Origin: Calliopum simillimum
Taxonomy: Eukaryota > Arthropoda > Insecta > Diptera > Lauxaniidae
Assembly (NCBI GenBank): GCA_951812925.1
Contig: OX638368.1
Coordinates: 80,582,909-80,646,908 of the forward strand
DNA length: 64,000 bases
Direction of reading: 5' to 3'
A program made the translations under genes and the position numbers. The number at the start of each line of letters is the position of its first letter. The first letter of the stretch is position 1. This document shows positions 32,059 to 44,154 of this stretch, piece after piece. A model generated the notes under the pieces. The model did not search any database and had not been told where the DNA came from. It saw only the letters and a list, made by a program, of their open reading frames with translations.

Positions 32059-33239
32059 TCTTCAGTTGGTGAAATGCCATTTCCAGAAATTGGATGGCCT
32101 AAAAAGCGTAATTCACATTTTCTATAATTGATTGTCACATTGTACTTTTTGAGGGTATTTAAGACAGCCTTTAATCGATTTTCGTGTTCCTCTTGATTTC
32201 TTCCAAACACTAAGATATCATCGATAAAGTTAAAATAACCTTCGCAATTGCTTAGGATTTACTCCATAATTTTCTGGAATAACTCTGGAGCGCATGTTAT
32301 TCCAAGCATAAGCCTGGTGTATCGGAATAAACCTTTCTTGCAAATGAACGTTGTAATGTGTTTTGATTTTTCTGATATTTCAACTTGGTGAAATGCTTTA
32401 CTCAAATCAATTCGACTAAGGCATTTGCTATGACCAAGCAGTGGCATTAAATCTTCTACTGTTGGAAGTGGATGATTCTCCCTTTCAACTGCTTGGTTAG
32501 TACGACGCAAGTCGATGCAAATACGTATATCGTCGCCCTTTGGCGAAATCCAGTTTGTAAACATTTTCTTCGAAAGTGAGCGGTTATTCTACGGTATGGT
32601 TGTGCAACTGGCTGAGCATCTGATTTAATGGGAATTTCGACGACGACATCTTTTATTTTAGCAATCTTGGCTTGTTGACCCAGTTGTTCGTTAATGCTGA
32701 TTTCGTTTATATCCATACCAATTTTAAGAATATCAACTGCTTGTGTGAGTCACGACCAATTAGCACTTTTCCATCACCTTGAATCACGTAAAAGTCAGCA
32801 TAAATGTTTCGATTTCCCACTGACAATCTTGCTTTAAACACACCCAGTACTACTAATGGGTGATTACCGTATGCTTTATAACATTTGTCTGTTTCCTTTC
32901 GCTGATTTGTGACAGTAACATTTCCTTCTTTAAGACGTTTCCAGGTTTTCTCATCAAGCAAATTGTATTCGAAACCCGAATCAATGATTCCAATCACTTC
33001 AACACCGCCAATCTTGCATTTTATGTCATTGCATGTGTCAGACATCTGTACACAAAATATCTATTTTTCATTTGCCTTGTCATCAGTGACTTGATTTACT
33101 TGTACTCTTTCGCGTTGCATTTGTGGCTCGCTGCTTTTCAATTCGGTTCTCATGCGACCGTTCGGTTGCCAATTATTTCCAAATGAGCGAGCTCGTTTTC
33201 GAGAAACGCATTTACGACTAAAGTGATTTTTGAAACCGT
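32059..33239 (-). pseudogene. Ty3/gypsy gag end, protease and reverse transcriptase, broken
   Basis: Reading the minus strand: half a zinc knuckle (NHFSRKC, about 33210), then an in-frame TAG near 33060 between gag and pol. Next come a retropepsin with IIDSGFEYNLLD (about 32960), a linker, and the reverse transcriptase with FTNWISPKGDDIRICIDLRRTNQAV, SRIDLSKAFHQVEI (first Asp) and a FIDDILVFG-type Asp pair near 32215, ending with FLGHPISGNGISPTED. A frameshift lies near 32560 and another near 32240. The frame is cut at about 32058. Gag upstream of the knuckle is missing and its place is taken by the LTR-like piece at 33240-33393. Confidence 0.85.
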
Positions 33240-33393
33240 TTTGTATTTCAATGAGTTTATTTAGTTTAAAAGTAAAATATAAAAGTAACAAAAAGAATGA
33301 AAAATGTCGTTTTTACAAAAGTATGAATTTCACAACAACAGAGTTGCCAGAAAGACAAAACAATAGCGTTACCACCAAACTAAATACATAACA
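33240..33393 (-). repeat. Gypsy LTR fragment (3' LTR start)
   Basis: The minus strand begins TGTTATGTATTTAG immediately after a polypurine tract (AGTGGAGGAGGAAAAAA, 33394-33410). The lower boundary is not certain, because it runs directly into gag coding sequence near 33240. No second copy was found in the window. Confidence 0.6.
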
Positions 33394-33413
33394 TTTTTTC
33401 CTCCTCCACTAAG

Positions 33414-34214
33414 TTACGGAGAAAATAATACTCGTGGCTTTGTTTGCCTGGTTGAGCGTCGGGGTGCCGTAATCAATATCGAAGCTTCACTTCTCTCAAC
33501 TTCTGGTTCGGCTTGTACAATTGGTGTCAACATCTGCTTTTCGTTTATTGAAGTATCTGGTGTAATAAAACCCTCAAAGTCCTCACTCGATGATTCCGCA
33601 TCAATTGGGCGTAAGAGACTCTCGTTGTCCGTGTCGTCAACGCCTTTTGTCATTCGTGGGCTCGAGACATTTGGGGGCTCTGATCGCTTAGACCAATCCG
33701 AACTCGAAACACTTGGAGTCTTTGCTCGCTTAGGCCAATCATCTGCTGCATTTCGTATTTGATCAACATGTCTTCTCAACATTTTCCCCTTGTAGTTAAT
33801 TTCGTAATGTAGGTCACCTAGTCGAGCACTGATACTTCCTTTAATCCATTTATCCATCCACGGGTTCCCTGATAAAAAATAGACTGCCTTACCGGACTCG
33901 AATATCCTAAATTTTTCACCTGTTTTCATAAACTGCTTTGCCTCTACCTTTTTTGAGGTTGGCTCTGGTCGTACCAGATCCAGACGTGTACATAATTGAC
34001 GTCCTAAAAAAAGTTGTGCTGGAGAAATGAACGTAGTGGCATGTGGAGCGTTTTTGCATTGCCTGAAAAATTCGTTCAAATTTTTGCGAAGCGTACCGCT
34101 TGAGGTTCCCATCGCTTTTAATGCATTTTTAACCGTCTGCACACTGCGTTCCGCTTGTCCGTTCGTCGCCGGGTGGTATGGGGCTGAATATTTGTGGTAG
34201 AGCTGCGACATCGA
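33414..34214 (-). pseudogene. Ty3/gypsy integrase C-terminal part
   Basis: Begins with the block YSAPYHPATNGQAERSVQ, which holds the integrase catalytic Glu (about 34140). It continues with FFRQCKNAPHATTFISPAQLFLGR, a GPY-like fold (about 33800, LGDLHYEINYKGKMLRRHVDQI) and an acidic Ser-rich tail to the stop near 33414. The first part of the integrase is at 37940-38722, separated by a 3.7 kb insertion. Frame is open throughout this segment. Confidence 0.85.
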
Positions 34215-35355
34215 CCGGAAAACATCGATTTTTTTACCATCGATGTTTTCTGAATTAAACATCGATGTCTAGAAAACATCGCCAAAAAAAAAATCGATTT
34301 TTGTCAACATCGATTGCTTTTTAATACGTTGAAAACTCTGACAAAATGAATCAAATTTCTCTCAAGTTTTGTTTAGAACATGGAACACTAAAATCAAATA
34401 CATATATAAATGGAAAATATTGCATATTTTTGTATTAGTTTAAATATTTCACTTTAATTTTAAATTATAGCAGCCATAACTATTTGAATATCCTTACAAA
34501 TATGTAGCTAAAAAAATGTCATTATTTAAACGAAACTTTAAGTATATGTGACCTGGTCTGTGAAAAGGGGAGCTTTCGTGCGAAAATAAGTTTTCGAGAA
34601 AACAGCTGGTAAACAACTATCAAAGGTCAATTCTATGCGAATCGGCAAAAAATTTGAAAATTTTTTTTTTGACACTTAAGCACCCTTTTCATAGACCAGG
34701 TCACTTATATACTTTTTATAATTTTTTCCTTATTGAAAAATTATCAATTTTTTTACTTGCATGTGTTTAACAATATTTTAAAAATTTTCAATTTGATAAT
34801 TTTATGGCTAAAAAGCCTTAATTTTTGTCTCTGATATCCTTGCAATACACAGTTGATTTGAAATGTTAAAGTTTTGGGGACTCGCGCATTTTAGAAATCT
34901 AAAATCGAATCAGTTTCTTGTGCTGAGATAATATATAATAATCTTTTGCATTTAATGCAACACAAGTACTATAGTACATAAATATGTTACTTGCACATAA
35001 TTCTACTTTATGAAATACAACCATCTTCAGATAATGAAAATACTGATTTATTGACGTCCTTTACAGTATAATTTTAAATAGATAAGTTCCTTCTTAGTAT
35101 ACATAGATAAATGTATAAATATAAGTAAAGCTGATTTATTAACAAATATGGCAACCCTAAAGTTTTCGTTTCTTATTCAAAATTCAAAAAATTCAATTTA
35201 GTCACAAAACAGCGTGATTTTAACAAAATTTCGCAAAATAACCAGGTGGCAACCCTAAAAATATATGTTGGATTTTTAAAAATTTAATCTAAGCGTTTTA
35301 AGACTAAAATTAAATTTTTTTATTTACATCTTCTCTTCTCATACGAGCTAAAATT

Positions 35356-35402
35356 GTATGTTTGTTTTTTTGTTTTTATGTTTTTTTGTTTTTTTGTTTG
35401 TA
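35356..35402. repeat. GTTTTTTT microsatellite
   Basis: Run of g(t)6-7 units near the 5' end of the Helitron-like element; present in both copies. Confidence 0.8.
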
Positions 35403-36833
35403 CTTATTTTTTTGTTTGTACTTATTTCTGTGCCAATATTTTTTCTCGAAAACGGCTACAGAGATTTTAATGAAACTTGGAATAGTGTTAGATATTAGCA
35501 TCCAATGAAGAATAAGCTAGGTTTGAACTTTGTAAATGCTCACCAGGGGGCGTGGCACCGCCCTAAATTTTAAATTTGATTTTGTCATAACTCGCAATCC
35601 ATTCAAGGTATTTGGATAAAATTTGGTGAGCGGGTATGGCTTAATAATACCTTGTAACAGGCAAAAAGTGGGTGGGATCGAAGAAGTGCCACGCCCAATA
35701 TTTAGCCTCTGAAAATTTTAAGTCAATATTACTTGAAAACGACTTCAACAATTTTAATGAAAATTTAGGAGATGTTACCTCTGCAAACAAGGATTAATAC
35801 GTAATACGCCGTTATGTTGGGAAAACTCGTTGAAGGGTGTGGCACCGCCCACAATAATATAAAACGGTATAACAAGAAAACTAATAAAGCAAAAAACATT
35901 CCCAACATACAGGGCATCTCTGATCTGAAAGTGGGCGAAATATCGCCATTGCGCGTGAAACCTCCCATACAAGCAAAATTCGTAAAATGCCATTTCTCGC
36001 AAATGTTACAAGATATTTTAGTGAAATTTGGTACGTAGACACTACTTATCAATGCCTTGTAATAATCGAAAAGTGGACGGTATCGAAGAAGTGCCACGCC
36101 CCTTTTTTAATCATTGAAAATTTTGATTCAATATTACTCGAAAACGACTTCAACAATTTTAATGAAAATTTAAAATAATGTACCTCTAAAAAGAAGTATC
36201 AATATGTGATATGCCGTTATATTAGGAAAACTCGTTGGAGGGCGTGGCACCGCCCACAAAAATATACTACGCTATAAAAAGAAAACTACTAAAGTAATCT
36301 TTCTAAATTTAACTGTAGGGAGTCTACTTGCTATAAGGCACCTACGAACTGAAAGTAGGCGAAATTCGCAGGTGCGCGTAGAACCTTCAATACAAGTAAA
36401 ACACATTAAATACCATTTCTCGCAAATGGTTTAATATATTTCGATGAAATTTGGTATGCGGATTTGAATCATGATTATCTAAAACATAACGAAAAGTGGG
36501 CTTTGTTTAATATTTGCCACGCCCACTTTTTACCAAAATACATAATTTGGTTAATAACTCAGGCACAAAAAAATGGAGTGAACTTTTTATTTTATTTCAT
36601 TTTATTTGACGCTGAATTCGTCTTCATCAGCAGAACTGTCATTATACCTGCAGGATTTCGAAATATCCTTTCTTGAAGTTGAAGAAAACGCTGTTTTGCG
36701 TATTTACAATGAAATTCTTTTTTATTAATGGCATCGAATAGCAACACTTTTCCTTATCAAGATATCCTTTCGAATTTTTCCAATAGGACTCTTATTTTTC
36801 CAGTTACGGTCCTTTGAAAGGAGACGAAATATT

Positions 36834-36940
36834 GGGGGTTATCATGAATCAAGATTCCCGGGGAATTTTCTTCAACTACAATAGAGAATGCACGGCAGTC
36901 TGAGAAAATTCTCCGGGAGTATTTATTCACGATAACCCCC
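36834..36940. mobile_element. 107-bp MITE, ATT target duplication
   Basis: The ends read gggggttatcatgaat and, reverse-complemented, gggggttatcgtgaat; inverted similarity extends about 37 bp. ATT is at 36831-36833 and 36941-36943. The second Helitron-like copy (about 50855) shows the unoccupied sequence. Confidence 0.85.
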
Positions 36941-37169
36941 ATTTTGGGTGCGTGGCATATGTATCCCATTTATTTATTTTAGGAAATTCTATTTTACCAA
37001 AAAAATTTTGAGTTTTTATATTTTTTATCGGTTAGTTTATCATTTTGAAAGCGTGACCATTGAAGGTGAAAAAGTCCGAGTTCCACAACAAAAAAAAGCA
37101 ATGAATAAAAACATTGACTAAAAGAATACGATCAGATTGTTGACCGAGCGCGGATCGGTCTCCAGGTAC

Positions 37170-37824
37170 AATGATATTATTAAGGAAAATTTACAAAAAA
37201 AAAAATTGTTGGCAACCCTGAAAGTTTTAAAAAATTTTAACTGAGCATTTTCTAAACTAAAAAATTGAATTTAGTCACAAAAAGTATGATTTTAACAAAA
37301 TTTCAGAAAATAACCCTAAAACCCTAAAAATATCTGTTAGATTTAAAAAAAAAAAACGTTTCCATAGATGTATGGAATCGTTTCCCAATCACTTTTCCAT
37401 AGACAAAAGGAAACGCGCCCAAGAATGTGATAAAATATTCAACAGAAACATCGTTTACACAAAAATTACTTTAACATTTATCTATCCAAAGCAAACAATA
37501 AGCTTAAATCCGGACCTGCACACAACTTGTATGATACAAGCAAGCCAATGTGTTGGCTGTAACGTTGCGTACACAGTAGCTTGTGCAACAACTTGCAACA
37601 AGAGCGAAGCAGTTGGCAAACAAGTTGCAAGCTACGAACATTCGAACAAACGAGCAAACAAACGACGGAATTCTCGAAAAGGTTCGAACAGCTCTTTGCA
37701 CACCCTTAATAGTAAGTAGTTCCAATTTTGAATGCGAATTGTCTAAGCAAAATTTTTGCAAACAAAACTTGTGAAAACAAAATTTGTGCAAACGAAATAT
37801 GTGAAAACAGAATTTGTGAAAACA
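37170..37824. other. Inner part of the ATCGATG-ended insertion, no gene recognised
   Basis: Moderately GC-rich stretch with repeated gcaaacaa and caagttgc motifs (37570-37800). Open frames of about 100 codons exist on both strands without protein-like features. Confidence 0.4.
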
Positions 37825-37938
37825 TCGAATAAAAACATCGAGGCAAAAAATCGATTTTGCAAAAAAATCGAACTTTAAACATCGATGTTAAAAACAGTCG
37901 ATGTTCTTGCAAAACATCGATGTTTCACCAACATCGAT

Positions 37939-38722
37939 GCCAACCGCTGTCAGAAAATCATTAAACTCAGCAGAAGCAAAATCTGTTCCATTGTCGGAGA
38001 CTATATGTAGTATACAGTAACTGGTACACCGTATGCAGAAAACAGCTCGTCAAGTAGTGAAATAGTTGCTGCTGCGGTAATTGACTTCGTAGTTTTCACT
38101 TCCAACCATTTACTATACGCATCAGAAATTATTAGCATCATAGCCCCTTCAAATGGTCCAGCGTAGTCCACGTGGATTCGTTCCCACGGTCCTTTAGGGT
38201 ATTCCCAGTGGTGCTCACTATATTTTTTTTGGTTTGTTTGCCTGCATTGCACAGGATTCACATGCGTTGGCCATATTTTCGATGTCTTTGTCGATCCCAG
38301 GCCAATATACGAACGACCGAGCTAACCCCTTCATTTTAACCATACCTAAATGAGATGTATGAAGGCTTTCAAGCATCTTATTCAGACATTTTAGCGGAAT
38401 CACAATCCTATGCACGAATGTTAAACAACCCATAGATAGTTTATAATTAGCTTCCGGTGATTTATATCCAGCTTTCACCAAACAGCGACCACTCTCCAAA
38501 AGTTTAGTTATTTTACCTAGATGATCTTCTTTTCTCGTTTCCTTTGCAATAAGATCCGCTGTCAATGGGAATTGATTGATTTGGCGGATTATAAAATTGT
38601 CAAACTCATCATTCTCGCTATTATCGGATGCTCGTATTTGCTTTACTTGAGCTGGCAAAGGTGACGGAAGTGGAGCTCGCGAAAGATAATCAGCATTTGC
38701 GTTTGCTTTCGAATTTTCAATT
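37939..38722 (-). pseudogene. Ty3/gypsy RNase H end, integrase zinc domain and core
   Basis: The minus strand has NADYLSRAP (end of RNase H), a linker, the zinc domain with HTSHLGMVKMKGLARSFVYWPGIDKDI and CESCAMQ, then HWEYPKGPWERIHVDYAGPF (first catalytic Asp, about 38170) and SDNGTDFASAEFNDF (second Asp, about 37985). A frameshift lies near 38240 and a short insertion creates a stop near 38010. It continues at 34214 beyond the large insertion. The RNase H is fused at 38723 to a LINE sequence. Confidence 0.85.
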
Positions 38723-39575
38723 TTGCTTTGCATATCTGAATGTTTGGACGATAAGAGGCAGATGTCGTCAGCGTAGTCAAGATCTTCCAGATGTTCGGTA
38801 AAATTCCATTGGATACCCCTTTTGGCCTTATTAAGAGCTTTATCTAGGATATCATCATGAACGATAAGGAAGACTGATAGTGCTATTAGGCACCCTTGCC
38901 GTACGCCTGAATTAGTGGTGAATGTCGGTGACAACAACCCGTTGTGTAACACACTGCATTTAATGCCTTCATATTGTGCACGTACTAAGTTTATGGCCTT
39001 TGCGGCAATACCTCTTCGTTGCAGTGAAACTCAGATATTTTCTCGAGAGACACTGTCAAAGGCAGTGCTATAGTCTACGAAGACAAGTTGAAGTGCAGCA
39101 CGCCACTCGCATGATTGTTCGACAATTATTCTGAGGGTGTTGATTTGATCCACGCATGATCGGTTTCGCCGGAATCCTGCTTGCTGCTTTCAAATGGCCG
39201 AATCAAGTTTTTCGTTTACCCTGTTCAGAAGCACTTTCGTCAATACTTTTGATGGTACTGAGGGCAAGGTAATGCCTCTATAGTTTAGGCACTCGCTTAG
39301 GTCACCTTTTTTCGGTAGTTTGACTAACATGCCATATAGCCAATCTTCTGGCAAACGCTCTTCGCTCCATATTTTTGTGAGCAGAGGATGGAGAATTTTA
39401 GCTGATGTTATGGGGCATGCCTTTAGTAGTTCAGCTGTTATTTTATCTATACCGGCGGCCTTGTTGTTTTTCATGCTTCAAAGCTATCCATTTCACTATT
39501 TCATCGATTGTGGGCGGTGGTGTTTGTATTCACAACAATACTCTTTCCATCTCTTTAGTTGTTCGTCTGTGAATG
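38723..39575 (-). pseudogene. RTE reverse transcriptase, broken
   Basis: Blocks in order: NNKAAGIDKITAELLK (about 39460), LPKKGDLSECLNYRGITLPSVPSKV (about 39270), an AGFRRNRSCVDQINTLR-type block (about 39150), a FVDYSTAFDSVSRE block (about 39070, the first catalytic Asp), TTNSGVRQGC (about 38905) and LDYADDICLL (Asp pair, about 38770). Stops occur near 39475, 39188 and 39035. The frame carries on into gypsy sequence at 38723 without a stop, giving a chimeric frame 38218-38952. Confidence 0.85.
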
Positions 39576-40970
39576 TTAAGAGATTTTCATTTTTGTCCGT
39601 GATAGGGCGCTCTGTTGGAGTTTTCTCCCAGATAATCTGCGGGTGATATCGTAAAGCTGCCTGAGATTTTGAGCTTTTGCAGAGCTTTCGGCTTCGCTTG
39701 CGAGGTCGTTAAACATTCTTCTCTTGTCTTGTCTGCACGATCGCCTGACTTCTTTACTGAGAGAGTTAAAGACCCTTTCGGCGACGTTCTTTAGCGCTCT
39801 AGTTTTAGCGTCGTCTCTCAGTTTTTTCGCGCTTCTTCTTTTTTCAACAAGACCCTCCGTTTCCTCACTCATCCAGTGCTTCTTGTTCGAGGGTCGGAAC
39901 CCAAGTATTTTTTCACTGGAGTTTAAGAACTCCGTCTTAACTGCCCTCCATGATGTTTCAATACTTCCACCACAATCAAACGGAGCTGTTTTAAGTTCTT
40001 CTAAGAAAGATCTGCGTATCTCGTCGTTCTCAAGCTTAAGCAAGTCGATTTTTTTTGCTGCAGATTGTTCGCTGGGACTTTGTTGAACGACCGCGACGAG
40101 AAGATGGTGGTCGGAGCCTATGTCAGTGGCCCTCTTTACTCGTGCGTCCAGAAGACTCCCTCTCCATTTTCTGCTAATGCAGAAGTGGTCGATTTGGTTT
40201 TCAGTGATGTTATCTGGAGACACCCAAGTAGCTTTATGGCATTTTTTGTGTGGGAATAGCGTACCTCCAACGACAAGACCGGCTGCATTGCAGACGTCAA
40301 AGAGAAGCTCTCCATTGTCGTTTCTTGCACCCAAACCATGTCTTCCAATCGCGTGCTCAAGGTTAAGGTTTTCTGAGCCAACTTTGGCATTCAAATCGCA
40401 CATAACCATTATGATGTCGTTCTTGTGAGCACTGTTTATTGCTGCTGCGTGCTGGCTGTAGAATTCATCTTTGGTTTCTCTCTCTGCCGAGTGTGCTTGG
40501 AAGATGGTAATATTTCTTGCGGGGGTGCGAAATCTGCACCAAATGAGCCTTTCGTTTACAGGTTTCCATTCCATAACTGCCTTTGCTGCAGTTTTACTTA
40601 ACAAAAATCCAACTCCATCCCTGTGGATGTCATTTTGCGCTCCACCGGAGTATAGAAATTTTTCGCCGTCAGGAAGTACATTTTCGCCGGCACCATTCCA
40701 TCTACACTTGCTTAATCCCAATATCTCAAGGTTGAATTTGTGGAGTTCTCGTACGGCTTGGTGTATTTTGCTTGGTTCATTAAGAGTTCGGACATTCCAA
40801 GAGCCGATGCGTGTTCGAGTTTTCATCGAAAGGATTTTAAAATTTTGATGAACCATATTGGTTCCAGTTATAGGAGAATCATTCCTAACTATGCATGTTT
40901 CTTGCACCTCCAAATCCACACTCTGGTGGGTACTACTTGGAGAGTTGTTTTCCATCGTTTTTCGATCCAT
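39576..40970 (-). pseudogene. RTE apurinic-type endonuclease and linker
   Basis: The 464-residue frame has RIGSWNVRTLNEPSK (about residues 54-68), LEILGLSKCRWNGAGE (the usual E is replaced by K in the LSEcRW block), MVMCDLNAKVGSEN, TWVSPDNITENQIDHFCIS and ATDIGSDHHLLVAV, which form the AP-endonuclease core that nicks DNA to prime reverse transcription. RTE-family proteins of insects often carry these blocks. The frame is otherwise open and starts at an ATG in the leader, but ends out of frame with the reverse transcriptase. Whether the E-to-K change abolishes activity is inferred. Confidence 0.85.
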
Positions 40971-41342
40971 GCTTTATTAGTATAATCTTCTCCGCAATGC
41001 CCCACGCAGTAAGTTATAAGCTTAAAGCTGGATCCGGGAAGCGCTGCAACTATAGTGGCCAAATTCACTTTCAATTTCAGCCGACCAATTTGAAACAGAC
41101 GTTGACCTGGGAGCCGCCTACTTTGGGTCAGACGCTTCAGGATTTCGACAAGATGCTTATTTTAAGGCAGCATTGACTCGCCTTGTCAGTGCCAGTTACG
41201 GGCCTTGTGGGTTTTTCTTTCGAGGCACAATGCTGTCCAACGCTACACCCTTCCACACCCTGGCTGGTCACCCGCTTTTAGTCGTCTTATACGACAGGCA
41301 TGCTTACCTCGGGCATATTCTGACCCCGTACCCGCAGGGGAA
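40971..41342 (-). other. 5' leader of RTE element
   Basis: GC-richer than the surroundings. On the minus strand it starts CCCCTGCGGGTACGGGGTCA, a typical G/C-rich LINE start, and runs to the ATG at 40968-40970. Confidence 0.65.
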
Positions 41343-43686
41343 TCTGCAATTGCATCTAAATAAAAGTTGTGAAATTAAGTGAGTGCTTTGCTCTTTTAAT
41401 TAAAAAATTACTTCTTAATCATTTTAGTGGATTTAAAAATCAATTGGCACCAAAAAGTTAAAAAAATAATAATTAATAGAACCGGTATAAGTTGGAAACG
41501 CTTGAATGGATATAAAAGATTTTAGTTTCATATGAAAGCTGTTTCAATAAGCTATAAAATTGTTGTACTAAAGTTTTTAATTTGTCAAACGTTATTTATA
41601 ATTATTCATTTATACATTATTATTCCTCAACAAAAAGTAAAGGAGTAAATTTTTGCAATATACGTGAAAAAAAACTCGCTTCCAAACTATTGCCGATTGC
41701 CTCATTTTTCCATCGAATTTTCCACTTCCAGAAATTTTTTTCTGCGATTGCAAAACCAGGGAGTAATTGAATAAATTCTCGAGAATATTTATTTCCAATA
41801 AGGCCCATAAATTCAGAATACTACATTCATTTTTCTGTAAAATTATGTAGATATCTAGTTGTAAATAGTTTTAACCCGACGATTTGTTGTCATTGGAAAA
41901 TTATAATAAATTGTCAAGTTTAAAATTGTTCATCAACACAACAGTACTAAATATATATAAAAAGTAAACATAAGTTACCCAGTTGGGCCAGTCTACAAGA
42001 AATCATCAATGACGGGCGCACGACTATATGAAATCTTTGATGACGGATGTGTATTTTTGTATGGCAGTCGTTAACGAAATTTCCATACAAGTGTCCCATA
42101 TTTCATCAACGACTGAAAGAGCGACTGTGTTCCTTACGTTGTCGTTGATGACATTAAGAGTGACAATTTCTCATATATTTTCATTGATGACATTAGGCGT
42201 TTTTCTTTTTTCGTTCGGAGGGCGTGTGCCAAATCGTAACTTTTACCTTAAGCAAATAGGGGTGAAAAAAATTTCACTCTGGTGACTAAAATTTCTGTTT
42301 TTGCTGTGCCAAATGAAATATAATTTTAGACAGATTCAATTTTTGACATTTCAACAAATCGAATTTGTAATTTTTTTTTCTTTGCTATTTTTTTCTTAAA
42401 TGTGCAAAAATTAATTTTATAAATCGGGAAAATTTAGTGATAAAAGAAAAATGAGTTCATGTGATATAGTTTTCATCTTGAATATTGGCTCTTAATCTTT
42501 TTAAAAATTGTTGTTTTTATTTCTATTGGTTGTTTTTAGAAGGCACAATCTTTTGAAAATGTTACATATCAGTTTTGTGTTCATACTTTTTGAACACGAG
42601 TCAGGTTTTTTTATTTATTTTGTAATATAACTAGTAATAAACTAACAACCACTTCGTTTGCTGTTCTAAACATAAACTTTAAGGTTTTTCTTTTCTTGAA
42701 CTACTAAAACAATTATTGGTTTCCTACGTTTTAGTGGTACGATCTGATTTACGAGTTCGCTCCGTTGCAAAATTTTTAATCTAATGTTCCCACTACTAGG
42801 TCTCGACGAAGGTCAGTGTAATAACCTGTTTCTACCGAAAATTTATGAAGTTATTTGGCTGTAATCCTCATTAAACGTCAATTAAATTGAAAAGAGCCGC
42901 AAACCACTGAATACATCTTCAGTGGCAACAGACTATTACGCATATAACCCAAATCATGAAATTTTGACTTAACGCATAAGCCACACTGCTCACTTGTTAA
43001 ACTGAATAAAACAACCTCCATTTCTCTTCTGTTATGATGTAAACAGCAGTTTAAAATCAAATTTGAGTCGACCGACAAGCTTTAATAAGAATAAAACATC
43101 AAAATACCGATCAAAGTCCCGAAACCTTCTAGAAGGACGTCAGGGCTTTCTGGGTTAAATCTATATTTTGCCCTGTTTTGAAAATAGTATGATTTTGTCT
43201 GACCACATATTTTTGGATGATCCTCAAAATATTAAGCCTCCGTTTATTCTAAAAGGCGTAATTTTTCTATGCAACTTGGCTGTTAAAAACGGAGACAATT
43301 TATAAAAAATCATAATTCATAAATTTATGTTTCAAAAAATACATTCGCACGACTTTTATTAATTTCTCTTATTACATCAGTCATATCCATGCATAATCGA
43401 TTTGGATGAAAATCTGATATAATTTTTCTAAGACAAAAATATGATTAAAAAAAACCTATTCTGTAATCGTGACCACTGACATTTTTAAATTTGTTTTTAA
43501 ATTTATTTTTCATTTCGATTGTCAGAATTTTCAGTAGCCCCTTGGGCTAGTACAAATTTTGACGCAACAAATTCACCTCATATATTTCAAAAATTGTATT
43601 TGGGACGTCAGAATTTGTATAGGTGAGTGAAATGTTTTCGATTGGCACAGGCCCGGAGTAGAGTCTGAGTTGTCAAAAAATAATTT
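41343..43686. other. Unassigned AT-rich sequence
   Basis: No coding frame recognised. Around 42000-42200 several tgatga/catcaacgac motifs repeat irregularly. Confidence 0.45.
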
Positions 43687-44042
43687 GTGTTTCTTTTTTT
43701 GTTCAGAGTGAAATCAGAGCGCGCTCTATGAGCTCAGAATGAAACGTTGGGGCGTTCAGAGTAAAAGACGGAGCACATCAAAATAGACATTTGAAAGTAG
43801 AAAAATAAACAAAATAAAATAAAAACTAAATTGATTTTAGATTGTGCTGGTTATTTTGAAGTAAAATAAAATAAATTTAATAATTTATTTGAATTTTTTA
43901 GCAGTTTGACCAGTTTTCATTCGAAAAATCTTCAAGTGTGTTTCATAAATAAATTAGGGCGCTCAGAGCGTGCTCTGTTCAGGTTATACTCGACGTGTTC
44001 AAGCTCTGTTCAGAGCTCTACTCTGAACAAAAAAAGAAAAAC
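43687..44042. mobile_element. Short TIR element, about 355 bp
   Basis: The left end, gtttctttttttgttcagagt, is complementary to actctgaacaaaaaaagaaaaac on the right. Inside both ends are gcgctct/agagcgc motifs. No coding capacity, no sure target duplication. Confidence 0.55.
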
Positions 44043-44154
44043 GCCTATTAAGGACTACAAATTCTACATATGTATTTTCGTCAACGAAAACATCAGCGAC
44101 TGTGTCCACACATTTTCATTAATAACATGTTTGTGTAAAATTTTGGAAGTATCA

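Larger units (their letters stand above)
35339..37169. mobile_element. Helitron-like non-autonomous repeat, copy 1
   Basis: Homologous over its length to 49320-51087. It starts TCTTCTCTTCT and ends with a GACCGA/TCGGTC hairpin followed by ggtac. Internal, roughly 430-bp units repeat about 2.5 times, each with a cgtggcaccgccc and a gaagtgccacgccc block. No Rep-helicase. A 107-bp MITE interrupts it (36834-36940). Confidence 0.72.
34215..37938. mobile_element. Insertion with ATCGATG-rich ends, in gypsy integrase
   Basis: The sequence separating the two integrase parts begins and ends with clustered atcgatg/catcgat motifs (34215-34310 and 37825-37938) in opposite orientation. Direct repeats around ggcaaccctaaa (35150-35290 and 37208-37330) flank a Helitron-like element inside. 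No transposase was found. The exact ends and target duplication cannot be fixed, because the motifs blur the border. Confidence 0.6.
38723..41342 (-). mobile_element. RTE-type LINE, 5' end present, 3' part missing
   Basis: A minus-strand element with an untranslated 5' leader (41342 to about 40970), an endonuclease and most of the reverse transcriptase, stopping abruptly at 38723 in gypsy RNase H. LINEs usually lose the 5' end on insertion; loss of the 3' end implies a later deletion or rearrangement. Confidence 0.82.

Noticed and set aside
35500..36540. Repeated units considered as a CRISPR-like array
   Set aside because: Units are about 430 bp, diverged and part of a dispersed eukaryotic repeat; no short regular repeats and spacers.
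37372..37719. 115-codon plus-strand frame overlapping opposite-strand frames
   Set aside because: Repetitive gcaaacaa/caagttgc sequence opens several frames at once; no family features.
40065..40848. Plus-strand frames of about 100-125 codons in the RTE endonuclease
   Set aside because: Antisense shadows of the minus-strand endonuclease frame.
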